64,000 nt of DNA from [Clostridium] asparagiforme DSM 15981 (GTDB lineage Bacteria > Bacillota > Clostridia > Lachnospirales > Lachnospiraceae): NCBI GenBank assembly GCA_025149125.1, contig CP102272.1, positions 3,658,001 to 3,722,000 on the forward strand, in the 5' to 3' direction. The notes below the pieces were generated by a model. It was not told the DNA's origin, did no database searches, and saw only the letters and a list, made by a program, of their open reading frames with translations. Positions 26,070 through 34,491 of this stretch are shown piece after piece (the stretch's first letter is position 1; every line of letters starts with the position of its first letter). The position numbers were made by a program, and so were the translations under genes.

Positions 26070-27179
26070 TTACCGGTAGCCTGCGATCTCCAGATAGTTC
26101 AGCTCCAGAATATCGTCCAGCTCGATATCCGGGTTGGACAGCAGGTCGTTGGCTTTCATGAATTCCAGAACCTCGCCCAGCACCCGCAAATCCTGTTCGG
26201 TCAGGTTGACGCCGAAGTTGGAGCCGCCGTACATGGTGGAGAACCAGCTCTCCTCGCGCTGGGTGATTCCGGCCAGAGTGGAAAACGCCTCTTTCTGGTT
26301 GGCTTCGCTCTCCGCCATCCAGTCGTCCACCCGCTGAACGGTTCTCAGCACCTTGGCAGTGATCTCAGGATATTTCTCACAGAACTCACTGCGGCCTAAA
26401 AAGGCGCTGATCTGGCAGGTGCCGCTGGCGGTTCCGTCCGCAAGTACGTGCACGTCGCCGGTCTCGATCATGGAGTTAAATTTGGCCAGCTGGTCCGCAG
26501 CGCCCTGTACCTCCCCTGAGGCCAGAAGCGTCACAGTGTCGTTGGTGTTGACCAGCTCGATATCGTTCTCCGTAAGGCCGAGGGACTCCAGGTAGGTCAG
26601 AAGCAGATAGTGCGCGCTGGTTCCGACGGAAACGGCGATCTTGGCCCCTTTTAAGCCCTCCGCGTCCGTGATGTCCTTGTTGACAACCAGAGGATACATG
26701 GTTTCCGTGTCGCAGTTGCGCCCAATGATCTTGTAGCCGTACTCAGCTGAGATTCCGGCGATGGCCGCCTGCTCCCCGAACTCCGCGAAATCCAGATCCC
26801 CGGAAGCGAAGGCCTCGGAGATGGCGGGACCGTTCTGGAAATAGTCCATGGTGAAGGTCACGTTGCTGCCCTCAAATTCCTCCTCCAGATAGCCCAGGTT
26901 GTAAGCCAGGTTTAACGGGAACTGGCTGTTGATATCTCCCAAATGAATCTCAATGGGCTCACCGTCGTATACATAGCTGTCCAGAGCGTTTTCCCCTGCC
27001 CCTTCGTCGGCCGTGGTCTCCCCGGCGGTTGTGCCTTCGGCCTGGGTTTCCTGAGCCTTGGTCTCCGCCTCCGTGGCGGCCGTGGTCTGCGCGGTTGTCT
27101 CCGTCTTTGCCCCGGTTGAACATCCGGCCAGTGTCGCTGCCATGCAAAGTGACAGTCCGATGGATAATGCTTTTCTCAT
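26070..27179 (-). CDS. Substrate-binding lipoprotein (SsuA/NMT1-like)
   Basis: A 369-residue solute-binding protein. The signal peptide ends in LAGC (Cys20), followed by a long low-complexity Thr/Ala/Glu linker to about residue 68, then an NMT1/THI5-like type 2 binding domain. That class binds sulfonates, nitrate, pyrimidine precursors of thiamine and other small organics. The nucleotidase in the same operon hints at a nucleotide-related substrate, but this is inference. Confidence 0.88.
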   Translation of the reverse strand: MRKALSIGLSLCMAATLAGCSTGAKTETTAQTTAATEAETKAQETQAEGTTAGETTADEGAGENALDSYVYDGEPIEIHLGDINSQFPLNLAYNLGYLEEEFEGSNVTFTMDYFQNGPAISEAFASGDLDFAEFGEQAAIAGISAEYGYKIIGRNCDTETMYPLVVNKDITDAEGLKGAKIAVSVGTSAHYLLLTYLESLGLTENDIELVNTNDTVTLLASGEVQGAADQLAKFNSMIETGDVHVLADGTASGTCQISAFLGRSEFCEKYPEITAKVLRTVQRVDDWMAESEANQKEAFSTLAGITQREESWFSTMYGGSNFGVNLTEQDLRVLGEVLEFMKANDLLSNPDIELDDILELNYLEIAGYR

Positions 27180-27233
27180 GTTACGTTCCTCCTCTTAGTG
27201 TGTGATGTTTTTTCTGTAATACATCGCAATGTG

Positions 27234-28064
27234 TCACAGTTTCAGCAGCTTCGCCGCATTATTGTAAAAGAAATCCGGCATTACGGATTCTTTTATCCCG
27301 CAGGTCTCATAAAATCCGGCAGCATCCACGATGTTGAGTATCGGGTAGGCGGTGCCAAAAAGCATCTGGCCCTTCATCAGCGTATTGGCGGCCTTTATGT
27401 AATCCTGACTTCCCGCGCCGGTCAGGCCGTACATGTCCGGGACGATGTAGATATTGGGGGAGTTGAAGGCCATGGCCATCACCTCCAGGTGCCAGGGCCA
27501 TCCGCCGTGTCCCACGACGATTTTAAGCTCCGGGAACCGCTGGAGCAGAGCGCCTAACTGGCGCACCGTGTCCGGGTCCACAACAGGCAGAAGCTTGGCG
27601 CTGTAGCTCACAAACAGAACCAGATTCTCCCGCTGAAGCTTCTCATACATGGGGTAGGCCACCGGATCGTCGAACCGGTAGGGCCTGGGCTGAAAGGTGG
27701 GTTCTGCGCTGACCCCGCGGATATCCCAGACCGCCCGGAAACGGTCGATCTCCTCCAGCGCGCTCTCCCCGTCCATGGGGTCGATGTAGGGGAACACCAT
27801 GAAACGTCCGGGGTATCGGGAAACCAGCGGAAACATGCCTCCGTTCTCCCCTCCCAGGTTCTTGCGCTCCGGGACCACGCAGAGTTCCACCCCGGCCAGG
27901 TCCATTTCCCGCACAAACTGCTCCAGATTGCCTGTGCGCTGGGATTCGGACACGGTTAAGTCGAAGGCGTCGGCGAGCCTGGCAAAATGCGCCTGTTCAT
28001 TTTGGAACATAGTCAGATAATTACCGAAGGGCGGGCGCACCCTGAAATCAATTTTTTTATACAC
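27234..28064 (-). CDS. Amidohydrolase-2 family homologue lacking the HxH motif
   Basis: A 276-residue TIM-barrel protein of the amidohydrolase-2 family. The usual N-terminal metal motif HxH is replaced by RVR (IDFRVRPP), and the C-terminal metal-binding Asp position reads GTAYP rather than GTDxP. The His in VGHGGWP is kept. The protein may have a non-metal mechanism, a different metal site, or a binding role. Translation starts at GTG (28064) with AGGAG 7 bases upstream. It is the first gene of the importer operon and divergent from the Crp/YeiL-type regulator. Confidence 0.8.
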   Translation of the reverse strand: MYKKIDFRVRPPFGNYLTMFQNEQAHFARLADAFDLTVSESQRTGNLEQFVREMDLAGVELCVVPERKNLGGENGGMFPLVSRYPGRFMVFPYIDPMDGESALEEIDRFRAVWDIRGVSAEPTFQPRPYRFDDPVAYPMYEKLQRENLVLFVSYSAKLLPVVDPDTVRQLGALLQRFPELKIVVGHGGWPWHLEVMAMAFNSPNIYIVPDMYGLTGAGSQDYIKAANTLMKGQMLFGTAYPILNIVDAAGFYETCGIKESVMPDFFYNNAAKLLKL

Positions 28065-28108
28065 TGCAGCACTCCTATGTGAATTTTCATATTCATTTTG
28101 TTAAAATT

Positions 28109-28151
28109 AGTATATAATAGGGGCAGCTAAAAAAATATGAGATTTCTCACA
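28109..28151 (-). promoter_or_regulatory. Candidate activator site and -10 for the amidohydrolase/ABC operon
   Basis: A Crp/Fnr-like dyad, TATGAGA-TT-TCTCACA, lies at 28136-28151 (centre 28143.5). On the minus strand a -10 TATACT covers 28109-28114, so transcription would start near 28102. The dyad is then centred about 41.5 bases upstream, the classic class II activator position, and no good -35 is present. On the plus strand TATAAT (28113-28118) may serve the regulator gene, with the dyad just downstream. Confidence 0.6.
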
Positions 28152-28170
28152 TTATGAAGAATTTTGGAGG

Positions 28171-28869
28171 ATGAAATTGAAGAGCGCAAAGAGTCCGGAA
28201 GCCACGGACAGAATTTTGAAAGAAAATGGATTTCTGCTACACTTTTCCTTTGATATCCGCCCCTATCTGCGCGTCACGGAGTACGAGAAGGGCGAGTACA
28301 TCATCCGCAACACGGATCAGCTGACGCGGATTCTCTATCTGGTGAGGGGCACGGCCAAGCTGTACGGTTTTCACAAAAACGGCAGGCAGTCCCTGATCAA
28401 TTTTTTCACGCCACCCAGCTTTTTCGGCGTACCGGAGCTGTTTGAAGAGAACAAACGGCCTTTTCCCATCGTGGCGCAGACGAAGTGCCGCTTCATCGAG
28501 GTGGACACCCGGGGCTGCCGGGCCGCCCTGCTGCAGGACGCGCAGTTTCTCCGGTTCTGCTGCAGCATGGCGCTGAAGCAGAACGTGGCCCAGAACCACC
28601 GTTACATGTGCCTGACCGCCTACCCCAGCCGCAATAATCTGGCGGCCTGCCTGCTGCTTTTGCAAAACGACGGGGTCCTGTCCGTAAAATACACGGAAAT
28701 CGCCGAGTACCTGACCATCTCCTACCGTCATCTGATGCAGCTGATCTCGGAGCTGTGCGAAGAGCGGATTCTGGAGCGGGTGCCGAAAGGGCTTCGGATT
28801 CTGGACTGGGAACAGGTGCGGGCCTTGGCCGATGAGATGCGGGAGGACGATCACGGGGCGGGGCATTGA
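28171..28869 (+). CDS. Crp/Fnr-family regulator (YeiL-like)
   Basis: A 232-residue regulator with an N-terminal cyclic-nucleotide-binding-like beta barrel (about 20-130) and a C-terminal winged helix (about 165-225). The layout and motifs such as FFTPPSFFGVPELFE resemble YeiL-type proteins. Several Cys residues occur in the effector domain, so redox or metal sensing cannot be excluded. GGAGG directly touches the ATG at 28171, while the TTG at 28177 has a 6-base spacing and may be the true start. It is divergent from the importer operon that it probably controls. Confidence 0.85.
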   Translation: MKLKSAKSPEATDRILKENGFLLHFSFDIRPYLRVTEYEKGEYIIRNTDQLTRILYLVRGTAKLYGFHKNGRQSLINFFTPPSFFGVPELFEENKRPFPIVAQTKCRFIEVDTRGCRAALLQDAQFLRFCCSMALKQNVAQNHRYMCLTAYPSRNNLAACLLLLQNDGVLSVKYTEIAEYLTISYRHLMQLISELCEERILERVPKGLRILDWEQVRALADEMREDDHGAGH

Positions 28870-28872
28870 GAA

Positions 28873-28892
28873 AGCCGCCCCGGGAGGCGGCT
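28873..28892 (+). terminator. GC-rich hairpin after the YeiL-like gene
   Basis: AGCCGCC (28873-28879) pairs with GGCGGCT (28886-28892) around a 6-base loop, 3 bases past the stop codon. There is no U-run, so efficiency is uncertain. It marks the junction to the AT-rich Septu-like island. Confidence 0.55.
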
Positions 28893-28915
28893 GACTTACG
28901 GTATGAACCCATCGC

Positions 28916-29605
28916 TTACAAATAATGCTCCAGACAATATGTAATCATCGAGCAAAATGGTGTATACTTCCCATTCTCATCTTTTTCACTGTAGTATCCG
29001 ATTGTGTCCGCTATATAGTCGTCTTGATCGAGCAATTCAACATCCGCAAATTCGAGTTCTAAAACCGTATAGTAGGACTGTTTTCTCTGTTCCCGTAAAA
29101 CATACGAATCCAAATGCAAATGATTTTTCATCTGCTCTGCGCTTGAATTATTATCCACTGCAAAAATTTTTCCGTTTAACCGAAAACCGAATATTCCTTC
29201 GATTTGATCGGACAGAGGTGAGATGCAATACCGGAAATCATACCAGTTTCCTTTATGGGAATTGCAGTGGTCTGAAATACCGGATTTCTCGCCCAGGCAC
29301 GAGGCAAACAGGTTTTCATAGTCCAGTTGAGCATTCCGGCAAATATCGCATTCTTCCTCTGTCAAAACGTTCCGATCCGGATTTCTCGGCATAAAGTGTT
29401 CAATATTGCAATCATTTAGATTGATTCTTTTTTCACAATAGCAGCAAACACATCCCTGCTCCTGCAGCAGATCTTGTTTGATTTTATAATATTCTTCCGT
29501 GCCATATAAATCATTGTAGGACGGCTCCCTGCCATTTCTTCTTATAAACGCTTTTTTCCACGCAGTAAAATGACGTGGCATACTATTTTTTCTGATTCTG
29601 TGCAT
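28916..29605 (-). CDS. ptuB: HNH nuclease of a Septu-like defence system (PtuB-like)
   Basis: A 229-residue protein of the TIGR02646-like HNH family. The opening MHRIRKNSMPRHFTAWK fits the family pattern. The nuclease core follows: CxxC in CCYC (54-57), IEHFMPR with His70, DYENLF, then SDHCNSHKG. In Septu systems PtuB is the effector nuclease regulated by the PtuA ATPase. The gene overlaps the ATPase gene by 23 bases; the second ATG at 29581 is a less likely start. Base composition is much richer in A/T than the flanks, a sign of horizontal transfer. Retron-associated versions exist, but no reverse transcriptase is nearby. Confidence 0.82.
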   Translation of the reverse strand: MHRIRKNSMPRHFTAWKKAFIRRNGREPSYNDLYGTEEYYKIKQDLLQEQGCVCCYCEKRINLNDCNIEHFMPRNPDRNVLTEEECDICRNAQLDYENLFASCLGEKSGISDHCNSHKGNWYDFRYCISPLSDQIEGIFGFRLNGKIFAVDNNSSAEQMKNHLHLDSYVLREQRKQSYYTVLELEFADVELLDQDDYIADTIGYYSEKDENGKYTPFCSMITYCLEHYL

Positions 29606-30887
29606 ATCGCTTTCTACCCACTTTAATTAACAGCCGCGCTTTCACCGTATCGGCGTTTCGTTTTATCGTAATCTCGTCGATAAAGTCCGCCAGCATTTCC
29701 GCCTCATCAAATTTTTTCTCCTCGATGCACCCATACATTTTATCAATTTTCAATTTGACCTCATGATTCAGGGAATCTGTATTTAATACATCCTCCAGAA
29801 CCGTATTGGAGTCTAAACCGTACAGCGATGAAATCGAAGTGCATTTTATTGTATCCGCTTCATGGGATAGGGAAATAATGTTAAATGCCTGATCGACCTC
29901 CCCTAAAATCTGTGGCGAATGTGTTGTAATGATAAATTGTAAATTCGGAAATGTTTTTTTCAAAACACGAATCACTTTTCGCTGCCATGATGTATGCATA
30001 TGCAGTTCAAGCTCATCGATCAAAACGACACCTGTTCCAAGCAATGGGTTTTCCAGAGACGGATTTGCAACGGCCAATCGTCTGGCAATATCGCCAAATA
30101 ACGCCAGCGTGCATTTTTCACCATCGGAAAGCTGTAAAACATCCAGCACTTCTTTTCCTTTTGTTACCCGCATGGAGTATGGCTTCGCTACAATGTGGAT
30201 ATCCGAATATCCGTCAAGCATCGCTAACATTGCCTTTTTTACGGCCTGCAGGGCGATATCCCGATAGGAGGGCTCCTGTTTTTGCATTTGTGTTTCAAAT
30301 AACTCCTGCTCTAAAAACCATTCAAACAATTTACTGAATGCGATTTGATTTTCGATTGAATGCTCAAAGGCAGAGTACTGGCCATAAGATTCACCTCTTC
30401 TGATTCGAAGTGGTGTTTTTAAAACCAGACGGTTCACACCGTAGTTAACGAAGATCGGCAAATTAAAATGTTCATTTTCTTCGATTAGATTGTTCTCCTC
30501 ATCTATCTTAACTTCTCCGACATATAATTTTTCATAGTGGTCAACCAGCCGGTCCAATTCTGCTGTGTTCTGTGACCTTTTATTATCATAGGTGATCTCG
30601 CGGCCGTAATGATAAACTTCTTTTTCCTGCTCAAAAATGAAATCAGCTGCAATCTTAGCCGATGCTTTTCGATATTTTATATCTGACAGTTCCAAATTCA
30701 CCGTCTGCTTAAATCGTAATTTAACAATCCGATTGATAATATTCGCATACAGCAGATTAACAGCGGACAAAATTGTAGACTTGCCCACTCCATTGATGCC
30801 AAACAAAATCATGCTTTTTCCATCTAAACTCAGCTTAAGTTCATGAATTCCTCTGAAATCATTCAAATACAAGGCGTTTATTCTCAT
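29583..30887 (-). CDS. ptuA: AAA/SMC-type ATPase of a Septu-like defence system (PtuA-like)
   Basis: A 434-residue ABC-like ATPase. Walker A is GINGVGKST (30-38), the signature-like element is LSDGEKCTLALF, Walker B is GVVLIDELELHMH, and the switch His is in TTHSPQILGE. There is no TOPRIM domain, which separates it from OLD nucleases. In Septu, PtuA oligomerises, holds PtuB and senses infection, possibly through nucleotide levels. The AAAGGGAG SD precedes the ATG. A copy of the structured repeat (30912-30980) lies just upstream and may supply promoter elements. The AT-rich composition matches its partner. Confidence 0.82.
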   Translation of the reverse strand: MRINALYLNDFRGIHELKLSLDGKSMILFGINGVGKSTILSAVNLLYANIINRIVKLRFKQTVNLELSDIKYRKASAKIAADFIFEQEKEVYHYGREITYDNKRSQNTAELDRLVDHYEKLYVGEVKIDEENNLIEENEHFNLPIFVNYGVNRLVLKTPLRIRRGESYGQYSAFEHSIENQIAFSKLFEWFLEQELFETQMQKQEPSYRDIALQAVKKAMLAMLDGYSDIHIVAKPYSMRVTKGKEVLDVLQLSDGEKCTLALFGDIARRLAVANPSLENPLLGTGVVLIDELELHMHTSWQRKVIRVLKKTFPNLQFIITTHSPQILGEVDQAFNIISLSHEADTIKCTSISSLYGLDSNTVLEDVLNTDSLNHEVKLKIDKMYGCIEEKKFDEAEMLADFIDEITIKRNADTVKARLLIKVGRKRYAQNQKK

Positions 30888-30911
30888 ATAGCTCCCTTTA
30901 AACCATTTTAT

Positions 30912-30980
30912 GTTTCCTTAATTATACTTTGTCACCAGCCGACAGGCTGATGATAAGTGATGCGTTTCCTTAATTATACC
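30912..30980 (-). repeat. Structured repeat element, copy A (about 52-base unit)
   Basis: GTTTCCTTAATTATAC occurs at 30912 and again at 30964, a 52-base period. Between them is a hairpin with stem CAGCC/GGCTG. On the minus strand each unit reads GTATAAT-TAAGGAAAC, which contains a -10-like box. The same unit, with compensating stem changes, occurs at 50466-50583. The rest of the 217-base gap 30888-31104 holds a short GC-rich hairpin and a terminator. Confidence 0.75.
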
Positions 30981-31063
30981 ACGCGGCTCCGCCGCTAAAC
31001 CGATTTCATTTAAAAAGTATACCATACAGGATCAACAAAATCCATCTTTAAAGATGCGAAAAG

Positions 31064-31099
31064 CCGACGGTTTCGACTGAAAATAGTCAATACCGTCGG
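31064..31099 (-). terminator. Terminator of the two-component operon
   Basis: CCGACGGT (31064-31071) pairs with ACCGTCGG (31092-31099), with a nested GACT/AGTC stem. CTTTT follows on the minus strand, just after the histidine kinase stop codon. Confidence 0.8.
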
Positions 31100-31104
31100 T
31101 CGGT

Positions 31105-32502
31105 CTACGCCTCCATCGGCAGCGTCACCACAAACTCGCTTCCCTCGTCCAGCTTCGACTCCACACGTATCGTCCCGTGGTAATAGCCCACAATATGCTT
31201 TACAATGGACAAGCCCAATCCGGTCCCGCCCTGCTTGCGGCTGCGGCCCTTGTCCACCCGGTAAAAGCGCTCGAAAATGCGGTCCAGGGAGTCCTCCGGG
31301 ATGCCCACCCCATTGTCCCGCACCCGGGCCACCATCTGGCGGTCCGACTCCCGGACGTTTACCCAAACCTGGCCGCCGGGCCGGTTGTATTTGACCGCGT
31401 TTCCGATCAGGTTGGTGAACAATTCCCGCATGTGCTGGGCGTTGGCGCGGATCATCAGGGGCTGGCAGTCGATGTGGATGAACACCTGGCCCGCGGCGGC
31501 CTGAGGCTTTAATCCGCCCACGATCTCCTCCAGGAGCACGCTTACACGCACGTCGGTCATCACCACCTCCGCCTCCTTCGTCTCCAGCCGGGAGATCATG
31601 AGGATATCGTTGATCAGGCCGGTCATGCGCACGGCCTCTTTTTTGATGCGGCCGGCGAAATCCCGCTGCATGTTCTCATCCCGGATCAACCCGCCCTCTA
31701 ACAGCTCCGCATAGCCCTGGATGGAGGTGATGGGCGTTTTCAGCTCGTGGGAGGCGTTGCTGAAAAACTCCTGGCGGATCTGTTTTTCCTTCTCGATCCG
31801 GGCCAGATATTCCTCCACATCCCGGGACATCTCCATGGTGGTGTCCGCGATCACATTGATCTCCGGGTACGGGCTTGGCTCAAATTTCAGGGAGCGGTAG
31901 TCCCCCCTGACCTTTAACATCTCCCGGGAAATCACCCGCAGCGGCCTGGTGACCGAGGACACAAAGCGCTCCGTCGCCGCGATGGAGCACGCCAAAGCCA
32001 GCATAAAGCTGCCCATAGCCGCCGGAAACAGCAGCGGAAGGTATTCCCGCATCCCTGAATAGGGTACAGCCAAACGCAGCACGTTGTCCGAATGGGCGGA
32101 GCGCATGGCCACGTAGAGCATGGTCCGGCCCAGGGTGGCGGAACGGCGGATGGCGTACCCGCTGCCCTCCGCCAAGGCGGCCTCCACCTCCTCCCGGCCC
32201 AGGTGGTTGTCCAAGGAAGCCGCATCCGCTCCCGTGTCCGCGGCCACCGATCCGTCGGCCGCAATCACGGTCAGGCGGCTGTCATAGCGGTCCGTGACCA
32301 GCTCCAGCCGGGCCACCTGGCCGTTTAAATCGCCGCCGTACTCCAGAAGGCTGTCGGCGCTCTCCAATATATACAGCATGTCCTCCCGGGTGCTGTTTAA
32401 AATGCTCCGGCTGCTGGCCCCATAGAAAATCAGACTGTTCAAAAACAGCGCCGCCAGCAGCACCAGCGCGAATTTCTTCAGCAGCGCTCTACGCATTTGC
32501 AT
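31105..32502 (-). CDS. Sensor histidine kinase (PhoR/WalK-like)
   Basis: A 465-residue kinase. There are two transmembrane helices (about 10-28 and 160-180) enclosing an extracytoplasmic sensor, a HAMP-like linker, HisKA with His252 in SHELKTP, and HATPase_c with NAVKYN, DNGVGIP and GGTGLGLSI. The start is at 32502 or the ATG two codons later (32496), which has better SD spacing. The gene overlaps the response regulator by 14 bases, so the two are one signalling unit. Its stimulus is not evident. Confidence 0.92.
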   Translation of the reverse strand: MQMRRALLKKFALVLLAALFLNSLIFYGASSRSILNSTREDMLYILESADSLLEYGGDLNGQVARLELVTDRYDSRLTVIAADGSVAADTGADAASLDNHLGREEVEAALAEGSGYAIRRSATLGRTMLYVAMRSAHSDNVLRLAVPYSGMREYLPLLFPAAMGSFMLALACSIAATERFVSSVTRPLRVISREMLKVRGDYRSLKFEPSPYPEINVIADTTMEMSRDVEEYLARIEKEKQIRQEFFSNASHELKTPITSIQGYAELLEGGLIRDENMQRDFAGRIKKEAVRMTGLINDILMISRLETKEAEVVMTDVRVSVLLEEIVGGLKPQAAAGQVFIHIDCQPLMIRANAQHMRELFTNLIGNAVKYNRPGGQVWVNVRESDRQMVARVRDNGVGIPEDSLDRIFERFYRVDKGRSRKQGGTGLGLSIVKHIVGYYHGTIRVESKLDEGSEFVVTLPMEA

Positions 32503-33193
32503 TCTCCCCGGTCTCAGGCTTCACCATCCGGTAACCCACGCCCCGCACCGTGCGGATGCAGGCCCCGCCGTCCGCGCCCAGCTTCTGGCGCAGGGTACGG
32601 ATATGCATGTCCAGGGTTCTGGTCTCCCCGTCGTACCCGTAGCCCCAGATGCGGTTTAACAGTTCGTCCCTCGTCACCACCCGGGAGCAGTTTTCCAGCA
32701 GGTACATCAGCAGCTCGTACTCCTTTAAGGTCAGCTCCACCGGCCGTCCTCCGGAGTTTACCTCCCTGGTCCGGCGGTTGACCCGTATCCCGTCAAAGGC
32801 CAGTTCATCGCTCCTGTCCTCCCGCCTGCTTCTGCGCAGCAGGCTGCGGACCCGGGCGGACAGCTCCAACACGCCGAAGGGCTTCACCATGTAGTCGTCG
32901 GCCCCGCAGTCCAGCCCCACCACCTTGTCCAGCTCCTTCTCCCTGGCGGTGAGCACCATAACCGGCAGATCCTTTAAACCCTCGGTGCGGCGCACCTCCT
33001 TGATCGCCTGGATGCCGTCCATCCCCGGCAGCATCCAGTCGAAAATGGCCAGGGACGGCGGCTCTTCCTTCATGCGCGCCAGTCCCTCCTCCGCGGTCTC
33101 AAAGCTCTCCGCCTGATAGCCAAAGCCCTCCAGGGCGATCTGCAGCAGATTGCGGATATTTTCATCGTCCTCTATGATATAGATCCGGTCCAT
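32489..33193 (-). CDS. OmpR/PhoB-family response regulator
   Basis: A 234-residue regulator with a receiver domain (phospho-acceptor Asp52 in FDWMLPG, Lys in MVLTAREKE) and a C-terminal winged helix (YELLMYLLEN, GETRTLDMHIRTLRQKLG). Cognate to the kinase encoded downstream. Phase-matched 7-base direct repeats at 33252-33302 lie upstream and suggest autoregulation. Confidence 0.93.
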   Translation of the reverse strand: MDRIYIIEDDENIRNLLQIALEGFGYQAESFETAEEGLARMKEEPPSLAIFDWMLPGMDGIQAIKEVRRTEGLKDLPVMVLTAREKELDKVVGLDCGADDYMVKPFGVLELSARVRSLLRRSRREDRSDELAFDGIRVNRRTREVNSGGRPVELTLKEYELLMYLLENCSRVVTRDELLNRIWGYGYDGETRTLDMHIRTLRQKLGADGGACIRTVRGVGYRMVKPETGENANA

Positions 33194-33251
33194 TTTCCTT
33201 TTCCTCTCTCCGTCTCATTCCGGCGGCCGCGGCCGCCTCTGGAAACAGCAT

Positions 33252-33302
33252 ATCAAATCTGCGTAAAATCCGCCCCTTGGAATTGTAAAATCTATGTAAA
33301 AT
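33252..33302. promoter_or_regulatory. Phased direct repeats upstream of the response regulator
   Basis: Plus-strand heptamers ATCAAAT (33252), GTAAAAT (33263), GTAAAAT (33285) and GTAAAAT (33296) lie on one 11-base grid with one grid position empty (33274). This is the layout of PhoB/OmpR-type tandem boxes. A weak -10 (TATGCT on the minus strand, 33247-33252) without a -35 lies just downstream. A perfect 16-base palindrome (GGCGGCCG/CGGCCGCC) at 33223-33238 is between the boxes and the gene. Confidence 0.6.
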
Positions 33303-33320
33303 TTTCGTTTCAGCCGCCAG

Positions 33321-34316
33321 TCAAAGCAGTTCCCGGTAAACCCGCAGCACATTTCCGGCAAAAACCGCCTCGATCTCGCCCGCCGTAAAGCCCTGGCGCT
33401 CCATCTCCTGAGCCAGTCTTGGCAGGTCCGCGGCCGTTTTCAGCTCCAGATCACCGCCCATTCCGTCAAAGTCCGAGCCCAGGCCGATGACCTGGATTCC
33501 GCCCACATTGCGGATATGCTTCATGTGGGCCACCATGTCGGCAACCCGGCTCACATCCTCGCCGCCCGCAGGAACGTCCCTCAAAAATCCGCCGTAATAG
33601 TTGATTCCCATCACGCCGCCCCGCTCCGAAAGGGCCCGGATCATCTCGTCGGTTAAGTTCCGTGGATGGGAGCAGACAGCCCTGGCGTTGCTGTGGCTGG
33701 CCACAAAGGGCTTTTTGGTGTGCAGGAACACATCCCGGATTCCGGCGTCATTTAAATGAGCAACGTCGATGATCATACCCAGGCGCTCCATCTCCTCCAC
33801 AAAGGCGATGCCCACCTCCGTCAGGCCGTGTTCCGTGTCCGGCACCGCCTGGTAATGTCCGCCCTCCAGGGCTTTGCGGCCGTTGGGAAACGCCAGCTCA
33901 TTGGGATGGTTCCAGGTAAGCGTCATCATCCGCACGCCCAGCCGGTAGAAATTCCGCAAAAAGGAAAGCTCTCCCTGACAGACGCCGCCTTCCTCAATGG
34001 CCAGCAGAGCGGACATCTTTCCCTGCCGCAGGTTCTCCTCGATATCCGCGTAGCTGCGCACAATCCCGATCAAGTCCCGGTGGGCCTCCAGCTCGGTATA
34101 AAATGTATCCAGAAGCTTCATGCAGTATTCAAAAGGCGGCTCGTCGATGGACGCCAGATTGGTGAAAAGCGCAAAATTCTGCAGCCCGTAATCACCGGCC
34201 TGCATCTTCTTTAAGTCCAACATCAAATTGTTTTCCAGCACTGAAACAGTCCCCCCCGCCCTGTGATCCTGGTACAGCGCGGCAATGGTGTCGCAGTGCA
34301 TATCAACTACTCTCAT
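33321..34316 (-). CDS. Membrane-dipeptidase-type peptidase (M19)
   Basis: A 331-residue zinc dipeptidase of the renal dipeptidase family. Metal-site residues are visible: HxD in DMHCDT, Glu in AIEEGG, and His in DVAHLND and ASHSNARA. A substrate-site Asp is in GLGSDFDG. No signal peptide is seen, so it is likely cytoplasmic and cleaves dipeptides, including some with D-residues. The gene stands alone between the ABC export operon and the two-component system. Confidence 0.92.
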   Translation of the reverse strand: MRVVDMHCDTIAALYQDHRAGGTVSVLENNLMLDLKKMQAGDYGLQNFALFTNLASIDEPPFEYCMKLLDTFYTELEAHRDLIGIVRSYADIEENLRQGKMSALLAIEEGGVCQGELSFLRNFYRLGVRMMTLTWNHPNELAFPNGRKALEGGHYQAVPDTEHGLTEVGIAFVEEMERLGMIIDVAHLNDAGIRDVFLHTKKPFVASHSNARAVCSHPRNLTDEMIRALSERGGVMGINYYGGFLRDVPAGGEDVSRVADMVAHMKHIRNVGGIQVIGLGSDFDGMGGDLELKTAADLPRLAQEMERQGFTAGEIEAVFAGNVLRVYRELL

Positions 34317-34491
34317 ATTCCCATCCTCTTTCCGGATTCCATCTGTTGCGGTTCACAGCCCGGCGGGCAATCGCCAAGGCTGTGGACACAAACCCTCATC
34401 CATTCATATTTTACGCTTATCTTACCATATTATCCCTGAAATTTCCAGAGGAGGGGAACGTTTATCCGCGGAGGATGGCGCCGCGCGAACG

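Noticed and set aside
28916..30887. Retron-type defence locus
   Set aside because: The ATPase-HNH pair also occurs with retrons, but there is no reverse transcriptase or msr-msd-like region in the flanks; Septu-like fits better.
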